A DNA stretch of 64,000 nt from Galeopsis tetrahit (taxonomy: Eukaryota > Streptophyta > Magnoliopsida > Lamiales > Lamiaceae), in NCBI GenBank assembly GCA_963675135.1, contig OY776130.1:29504001-29568000 (forward strand), given 5' to 3'. Within the stretch, counting starts at the first letter, position 1, and each line of letters starts with the position of its first letter. A program made the translations under genes and the position numbers. A model generated the notes under the pieces. That model was not told where the DNA came from. It did not search any database and saw only the letters and a program-made list of their open reading frames with translations. Of the stretch, positions 57,230-64,000 are shown in pieces.

Positions 57230-58193
57230 TGTAAATCAAGAGTTTTGAATGCCATCATCCAACGGTAACATTCAAACATCAACACTATATAAATGAGTCC
57301 ATACATCATTGGGAACGTGTGAGGAGAAAGATGCAAAGGTCGAGCAAAGGTCATAAACTCCAGAAATAAGAAGAGCTCAAGAAGATCATTCATGAAGATT
57401 CAACACGCATCACCTCATCCCCAGTGAGTGAACTCATAACATCTAAGCCAGTGCAACCACTTATATATATCCATAGCTTAGAGAGAATTTCCCAATCCTA
57501 GCATGAGGCTAAAACAGATTGTAAGGGAAATTCTCACCTAGTTCATATACACAAAACCCACCTTATACCATAAAGCCCTAGAAGCCAAGTTGAGTGTTCG
57601 TCACTGTAAAGAGTACAAGTGCTCTATAATCACTTGTGGAGTGCAAGTGCTCGCAACTCACTTGTGGAGTCCAAGTGCTCCCAATCACTTGTGGAGACCG
57701 TAGCTGTTAGAACGGCTCAGATCTCAAAGTCCTACCCTTGGGACTATAAAGGACAAGCCCTTGTAATTTTTGGTAAATTAAAGGGATTAAACATCACGTT
57801 AGGACGTGAGAGTGGACGTAGGAACGTATATCCGAACCACTATAAATTACTGTGTTATTTACATTTCTGCACTTTATTTTCAAGTCTTTTCATACATATT
57901 TGTGCATAAAATGTTTTACAAACTGTATTTAAATAATAGACGAGTATAATCTTTATGGGCACACTACAATTCCGCACTTAACTCCGATAGGTAATTAATC
58001 AGTCGACTAACTAGTCCTAGGCCCCTAGTGAAATCAGCGGACTAGTTACCTTGAAGAGTTAGTTTATTTTCCACACCATCAGCAGACATCAAGTCAGCTG
58101 ATCTTACACTCGTCTCAGGGACCAACACTATTCACCTCCCTCTAGACATTTTCACTAGCTTACTCAATATTAAACTCAACTTTGGGACCTACA
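57230..58193 (+). repeat. 5' LTR of copia element 3
   Basis: About 964 bp. TATA-like ACTATATAAATGAG lies near 57284. The last ~65 bp (CTCTAGACATTTTCACTAGC to GGGACCTACA) match the element 1 and 2 LTR ends almost exactly, while the rest does not resemble them. Three 27-28-bp tandem units with AAGTGCTC and CACTTGTGGAG lie at about 57618-57700. Confidence 0.65.
57618..57700. repeat. 28-bp tandem repeat in element 3 LTR
   Basis: AAGTGCTC followed by TCACTTGTGGAG, three times with small changes in between; each unit also contains a short palindrome (CAAGTG/CACTTG). Confidence 0.85.
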
Positions 58194-58392
58194 AGTGGTA
58201 TCAGAGCAGTAGTTTACGAACTGCTGTTTCTTGATAACCGACTTAAGACTTAGGGTGAAGTCTTGGTCCGTGATTGTATTTGCTTACGTGTTCTTGATCA
58301 ATATTCCTGGTATATTCGTTTCTTGTTCCCTTTTTCTTGACCTATCTGATTCTTGATCATAAAACTGATTAGCACTGATCTACTTGCAAAAC

Positions 58393-59302
58393 ATGTCTCT
58401 TGAAATCAGCGCTAACAAGTTACCCAAGTTCCAGGTTCAGGACTACGACTATTGGAAGCTGCGGATGGAAGCGATTTTTAGCTCCACGCACGACCTAATG
58501 ATCTTTGTTGTCACCGAGGGTCCGATCGTGACAATGATCCCAAATACTGCTACCCTCGACAAAGATAAACCAGTTGGTACTCTCGTCAAGAAACCCAGGT
58601 CAGATCTAACCTCAGAAGAAATGAGGTAAAATAATTTGGATAGCTTGGCGAAGAATTACATCTTCCTAACGAGTATCTAGGAAAAGTGTTAAAATGTAAA
58701 ACTGTCAAAGAGATGTGGGACAGATTAGCTATCATTTGTGAGGGAACTACCCTGATCAAAGAAAGCAAATAATCCACTGCTGTCCAAAGATTTGAATCAT
58801 TTCGAATGAAAGCTGGTGAAACAATCGACCAGCTGGATACTCGTTTTACTAAGATGATGAATGACTTGGAAGTCCTTGGTAAATCATATACACCTCGTGA
58901 GATCAATCTTAGGATTCTTAAAAGCCTTGATAGTCGCTGGAAAATGGTTAAGATGCTTGTTAAGAATACCCAAAACATAGACATGTGGACTGCAGAGACC
59001 ATGTTTCAAACTCTAAAGGCTCATTAGTTTGATTTAGACTAAGATGAACCCATAGCAAGTAGTGACAGAGAACATGCTGTATCGAAGAACGTTGCCTTTA
59101 AGTCTAGTTCGTCTAAGTCCTCTAAGGTAGACAGGTCGAAGTCTAAGACTAGGTCTGCCTCTGTGAAAGACGAGTTAGATTCTGATCTTAGTCTGAAGGA
59201 TCAGGTGAACCTCATGGTTAGAAAGTTTGATAGACTGAATAAACGTTTCGGTAGATATAAGAAGTTCTATAGAGATCATAGAGCGTCTACTTCTAAGAAC
59301 TC
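58393..59302 (+). pseudogene. copia element 3 gag, 5' part, decayed
   Basis: ATG 58393 (MSLEISANKLPKFQVQDYDY) follows the leader with about 185 bp of spacing to the primer site. It is homologous to the first ~300 residues of gag of element 2. Breaks include TAA at 58627, an internal deletion near 58665, TAA near 58770 and TAG near 59026. Where element 2 has its TAG (LSLKD), this copy has the sense codon CAG followed by VNLMVRKFDRLNKRFGRYKK. It ends at TSKNS where element 4 is inserted. Confidence 0.8.
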
Positions 59303-60113
59303 TGTTGATGTTGGAATAGGTGTTGTCTCTAATGATCCAAGTTTTCAGTTTGAATGTTGTACTAAATGTTCCAACACCTAAGACAACATCAGAATTTGCC
59401 CTTTCTCCTTTTACTAACTCTAACCAAACTTGTGTTGCTTAGTGATGTCCCAAATGTAGGTAGAAGACGTGGGCAACACCCAGGTCAAGCAGTTACACGG
59501 GAGTGAGAAGTTCTAAGCACTAATATACAAGTTCCTACAAATGTGGAGTGTGAAGGGAAGTTACAAGAAACCACTTTGATCCAAAGGCTGAAATTGATCA
59601 AGGGAGTTGTAGGAGTTGCAAGGCAGTTCGAAATCAAGTCTATAAATAGAGCACACTGCCTTCATTCCAATGGACAACAAGAAAGAAAGCTATACAAGAT
59701 TACTACCTATGGAATGCGCAACGCTTCTAGCTAGAAATATAAATTGTTCTTTCTTGTAGATTAGTGCACTCTTATAAACCCGAATATTTGTGTACTCAAT
59801 CATAGTCGTTTATTAGGAAAATATGTTAGATCTATAAGGGAGATAGTTTCGTATTTTTCTAGTAACTTTTCAAACTCAAATCTGAGTTGTAGTTGTTCAT
59901 AACCTCTCGAGGTTGATGATTTTGTTTCACTGATATTAAGAGTTAATATAAGTGATTCGTGTAGATTAATTATTTATTCTACACAAATTTTGAAATACTC
60001 TTTGCAAAGTGTTTGTTTAAATTCCGCTGCTCATTGTTGTCTGGTATGTGCCAACACTACAGACAACATCTCTGTATATCGCACGCACGCACACTTTCAG
60101 TTGGTATCAGAGC
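59303..60113 (+). repeat. 5' LTR and primer site of copia element 4
   Basis: The LTR runs TGTTGATGTTGG to ACACTTTCA (797 bp), with TTGGTATCAGAGCC one base later as tRNA-Met primer site. TATA-like TATAAATAGAG lies near 59639. The LTR contains inverted words GTTGTCT...AGACAAC near both its ends. Confidence 0.82.
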
Positions 60114-60168
60114 CAACTACTTGATACACTAAGTAGAGATTCTGCTTAGAGTGTGTGTTTATTTGCAA

Positions 60169-62080
60169 TGGAGTATCCACTTTCACCCGCACTAAAACCT
60201 ACAATTCTGGACGGCACAAATTATGCCTTCTGGAAACTTAAAATGAGGATGTACATCAAATCCATTGATGAAAGAGCATAGAGGAGTGTTCTTGCTGGTT
60301 GGACTCAACCAAGAACAGCTGTTGATGCGGACAATGAAGCCCGGATCAAGAGAGAGCTCGACTGGACAAATGATGAAATCACAGCCGCAAGTTAAAATTC
60401 AAAGGCATTGAATGCAATCTTCACCTCAACTGATGCCTCGATGTTCAAAATTATTTCCAGCTGTATTTCCTCCAAAGATGCATGGGATCGTCTACAAGAA
60501 CATTGTGAAGGATCGGATAGTGTACGAAGGACCAGACTTCGTATGCTTGGAACTAAATTCGAAAATTTGAGGATGAAAGAAGATGAAACCATTTCATCTT
60601 ACAATGAAAAGCTGAGTGATCCAATATCCAACACAAGGTTAGTACATAAAATTCTTAGATAAGTTCCTAAACGTTTTGAACTTAAGATATGTGTTATAGA
60701 AGAAGCTAAGGATACAGATGTTTTAAGCCAAAATGAATTGATTGGTATTTTAAAAACCTATGAGATGAACATATCTGAAAAATCTGATTATGATAAGAAA
60801 GTACTTGTTTTCAAAGGTGATGCCTCATCTTCTGCATCATCAGGTTCTGGAAAATCACCTTATGTTACTGAAATTGATTCTGATGAAGAGAACATTGATG
60901 AATATCTTAATGATCCTGATTACATGGCTTTTATGACTAGGCAGTTTAAGACATTCATGAAGAATAAGAAATTCAAAGATAATATTCAACCTAAAGTCCA
61001 GATTACGAATAATCAACAATTGCCTGTTAGGAAGAACACTTTTAATCCTTCCAAACAATTAGAAAAAGGATCTAGGTTTAGACCTGATCAAGATTATAGG
61101 AAGAATGTTAAATGTGATGCATGTTCTGGATATGGTCATTATGCTAATGAATGTGCTAACACACTTCTAAAAAAGAAACTTAATTTCAGTGCTACTTTAA
61201 GTGATGAATCTGATGTTGAGCATGATCCTGAAAAAGATATTGAAAATGCCTTCTCTGCTAGAACTATATATGATGATACTTTTGATGATGATCTGGATGA
61301 TTACTATGATGTGAAGACAAATGAGCCATCATTTGGGAAATCACTGAGTAATAACACTCCAGAATTTAATTGTTTCACAAGTGTTGTTGCAGAAGCAGGT
61401 ACACCAAGTAAAGTAAGTCTATCCAGAAGAGATACTGATACTTTAGATTTGTCTAACACTGTTCTTAAATTAGAAAGTCTTTTAACTAAGAAGGATAAAG
61501 AAAAATTTCTAAACTAAAAGATAGACTAGAAGTTTCTGTACTTGATTTCAGAAAATATTCTTATGAAAATCCTTTGACTAATGAAGAACAAAATTTTGTA
61601 TATTCCGAAACTGAAAAATTAAATCGTATTATTAAATCATTAACTTTTAAAAATGATGATTTAAGAAATTCAGTTTTGAAACTTGAGAGTGTTTTGACAA
61701 AGAAAGATTGTGAGATTGAGAAACTTGAAGAAAAGATGAAGGAAGTGTCTTTAAGCTTCAAGAAATTCTCTGAAGGAAAAGCAAAATTGGATGAATCACT
61801 ACTGATCAACAATACAAGGAAAGCAGGTATTGGTTATAAAGGTAAAACAGCTCTTAATTCTCAAAGTAATGTGTCTACTGTTTTTGTAAAAGCTGAACTT
61901 GAAACTAATGCTACTGTTTCTGCAAAAACCCTTGTTAATGTGAAAGAATTTGTGTGTAACTATTGCTTTAAAAAGGGTCACAAAGCTCATTACTGTTTAA
62001 AAAGACAAAAGGATTTAAATGCTACTGGATTGTCTAAAATGACACCACACACAAAGCAACATTCTCAGAAAACAGAATGG
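60169..62080 (+). pseudogene. copia element 4 gag
   Basis: ATG 60169 (MEYPLSPALKPTILDGTNYA). UBN2-like gag (SSKDAWDRLQEHCEGSDSVR, MKEDETISSYNEKL), then acidic DSDEENIDEY and the knuckle CDACSGYGHYANEC near 61110, a second acidic run, Leu/Lys coiled-coil stretches (NSVLKLESVLTKKDCEIEKL) and a second CCHC-like motif CNYCFKKGHKAHYC near 61955. Breaks are TAG at 60279, TAA at 60393, TAA at 60660 and a 1-bp loss in an A run near 61503. The tandem coiled-coil units and double knuckle fit the long gag of sireviruses. Gag and pol share one frame here. Confidence 0.82.
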
Positions 62081-64000
62081 ATTTCTAAAAATACTATTTG
62101 CAATGTTGTTCATATGTCTTTGAAAGCATGTGTTCCTGGTTTATGGTACTTTGACAGTGGTTGCTCTAAACACATGACAGGTCAAATTGATTATTTATCT
62201 GATTATAAAGCTTATAATGGTGGTAATGTTACTTATGGAGGTGGATCTAAAGGAAAGATCATTGGTAAAGGAACCTTAAATGTTCCTGGATTCCCTAGAT
62301 TATCTAATGTTTTACATGTTGATGGACTACTTGCCAACCTTATTAGTATAAGCCAGCTATGTGATGATGACTTTCATGTAAAGTTTGATAAAAATTCTGA
62401 TTGCATTATGATGGGTAATAGATCTGCTGATAACTGTTATTTAATTGAGTCTAAAGTGAACTGCAATAGTGTGAAAAATGATGAAAGTACACTATGGCAT
62501 CACAGACTTGGGCATGTTAATTATAGACAAATTGGTAGATTAATTAGACTCAAAGCTGTTACAGGTTTACCAATGCTGAAATTTTCAGACAAACACATAT
62601 GTGGACCATGTCAAAAGGGGAAACAGGTAAGAGCATCCCACAAGTTATTAGGTCATTGTTCTACAAAACATTGTTTTGAATTGCTCCATATGGATCTCAT
62701 GGGACCTATGGAAACTGAGAGTATAGGTGGAAAAAGGTATTCTTTTGTCATTGTTGATGATTATTCTAGATTCACATGGATAGAATTCCTAAATGAAAAA
62801 TCAGAAACTTTTTCAGTCTTTAAAACTCTATGCAAAAGATTCAAGACTGTTTATAATTCTAAGGTGTGTAGAATTAGATCAGACCATGGAAGAGAGTTTG
62901 ATAATGGTGCATTTACTGAATTCTGTGAATCTAAAGGCATATTACAGGAGTTCTCATCACCCAAAACTCCTCAACAGAATGGGATAGCAGAAAGGAAAAA
63001 TAGAACTCTTCAAGAGATGGCTAGAGTTATGCTATGTTCTAAGAATTTGGCTAAAAGATTTTGGGCTGAAGCTTTAAATACAGCTTGTTATATTTCTAAT
63101 AGAGTCTTGATTAGAACAGATTCTAATAGTACTCCTTATGAAATATTGAATAATAGGAAGCCTAATCTTAAGTATTTTCATGTATTTGGCTGTGTTTGCT
63201 ACATCCTAAATGATAGAGAACAATTGCATAAATTTGACTCTAAAAGTGACAAAGGTTTTTTCCTTGGTTATTCAAGGAACAGTAAAGCCTATAGGATCTG
63301 TAATCTCAGAACAAATACTGTTCAAGAATCTGTAAATGTGGTTTTTGATGATAACACAAGTATTATTGCAGGCAACAGTATTGAAGAAGATGTCTCAGAT
63401 TTTATTGACAGTTCAATACCTTCAGACAGAACAGATCAGATCCAAAATGATGAACAGAATGAGGGAACACAGACAGACACATCTGCTGCAGAAGTTATAG
63501 AAAATTCAGAAAATCTGTACAATCTGCATAAAACTCCTTCAAGGAGAGTTCAAAAGAATCATCTGTATGACAAGAAGGAGGTTGAGTATGAATTCAAAAG
63601 ATATGGTAAGATCTATTTGTATGACATCTGTGTGTAATAAGGTAAATCATGAGTGTTATCATTCTGCTATTGAACCTAAAACAGTAAAAGAGGCTTTAAA
63701 TGATGAACATTGGATAGAAGCTATGCATGAAGAATTGAATCAGTTTGTTAGGAATGATGTATGGACTTTAGTACCTAGGCCAAATCACACAAATGTTATT
63801 GGTACTAAATGGATTTTCAAAAACAAAACTGATGAAATAGGCAATATTATCAGAAACAAAGCAAGGCTTGTTGCTCAAGGATATACTCAAGTAGAGGGAG
63901 TAGATTTTGATGAAACATTTGCTCCAGTGGCTAGAATAGAATCCATTAGACTTTTACTTGCTATTGCATGCTTTATCAACATAAAACTTTACCAAATGGA
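62081..64000 (+). pseudogene. copia element 4 pol, 5' part
   Basis: Protease WYFDSGCSKHMTG near 62143, pre-integrase HRLGHVNYRQIGRLI and CGPCQKGKQ, integrase core LLHMDLMGPM, IRSDHGREFDN and PQQNGIAERKNRTL with the three acidic residues in place, and FHVFGCVCYILND. A frameshift and stops lie near 63600-63640. RT then begins in another frame (VKEALNDEHWIEAMHEELNQ, GTKWIFKNKTDE, DFDETFAPVARIESIR) and is cut by the end of the window. Confidence 0.85.

Larger units (their letters stand above)
57230..59302 (+). mobile_element. Ty1/copia element 3, related to elements 1 and 2, 5' part
   Basis: Plus strand: LTR (57230-58193), primer site TGGTATCAGAGC (58196-58207), leader and the first ~300 codons of gag, closely related to gag of elements 1 and 2. 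It is then interrupted by element 4 at 59303. The left edge TGTAAATCAAG at 57230 is placed where similarity to the element 2 LTR ends; it pairs as TGTA...TACA with the right LTR edge. The element lies in inverted orientation to element 2. Confidence 0.7.
59303..64000 (+). mobile_element. Ty1/copia element 4, sirevirus-like, runs off the window
   Basis: Plus strand: LTR 59303-60099, primer site 60101-60113, gag, protease, integrase and the start of RT, continuing beyond base 64000. It is inserted in gag of element 3. It is a different family from elements 1-3: LTR, gag and pol differ strongly, with knuckle CDACSGYGHYANEC and protease DSGCSKHMTG. Several stops and frameshifts show that it too is inactive. 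Confidence 0.85.

Overview
The window is plant nuclear DNA, most likely from an angiosperm and probably a eudicot. The evidence is Athila-type Ty3/gypsy, sirevirus-like and RE-type Ty1/copia elements with tRNA-Met primer sites, a MuDR-like transposase with a SWIM zinc finger, CACTA and Helitron ends, a tRNA-derived SINE, F-box genes of the plant expanded class and GT-AG introns. I cannot name the species. I see no intact housekeeping gene, rRNA or true tRNA gene. Almost everything is mobile DNA inserted into older mobile DNA, and most coding regions carry stops or frameshifts.

Layout. 1-3312 is the pol and gag-protease part of an Athila-type gypsy element (minus strand). 3313-4638 is a non-coding segment of unknown class. 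4639-14030 is copia element 1 (minus), cut off in its third ORF; its intact 5' LTR sits in the protease codons of an older RE-type copia element (14031-15278). 15279-16204 is AT-rich and empty. 16214-28345 is a 12.1-kb MULE with degenerate TIRs and an exact 9-bp target duplication. It carries a broken transposase, a small multi-exon hypothetical gene and two F-box pseudogenes, and has itself been hit by a long LTR (21465-23722) and a CACTA element (24981-26642, exact 3-bp TSD).

From about 29015 to 44650 lies a Helitron graveyard. It holds four pieces of Helitron helicase, four pieces of an RPA70-like single-strand-binding gene, and a textbook Helitron 3' end at 42100. Nested within it are an inverted SINE pair (29380-29553), two members of a short MULE-type family (31033-32460 and 35150-35399), a poly(A) retroposon inside the first of these, and a 2.5-kb foldback MULE (37870-40381) that itself contains a Helitron helicase fragment.

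45146-57229 is copia element 2 (minus), the best preserved element: 3' LTR, gag, pol and a very long third ORF. Copia element 3 (plus, from 57230) appears to be inserted in its damaged 5' LTR, and copia element 4 (plus, from 59303) is inserted in the gag of element 3 and runs off the window.

The most interesting content is the third ORF of elements 1 and 2. It is about 1,250 codons, lies downstream of pol after a conserved spacer of roughly 0.9 kb with internal polypurine tracts, and encodes a globular N-terminal domain followed by acidic, coiled-coil and basic regions. It stands where sireviruses keep their env-like gene, yet it shows no membrane segment and resembles the 'putative plant transposon protein' domain class.
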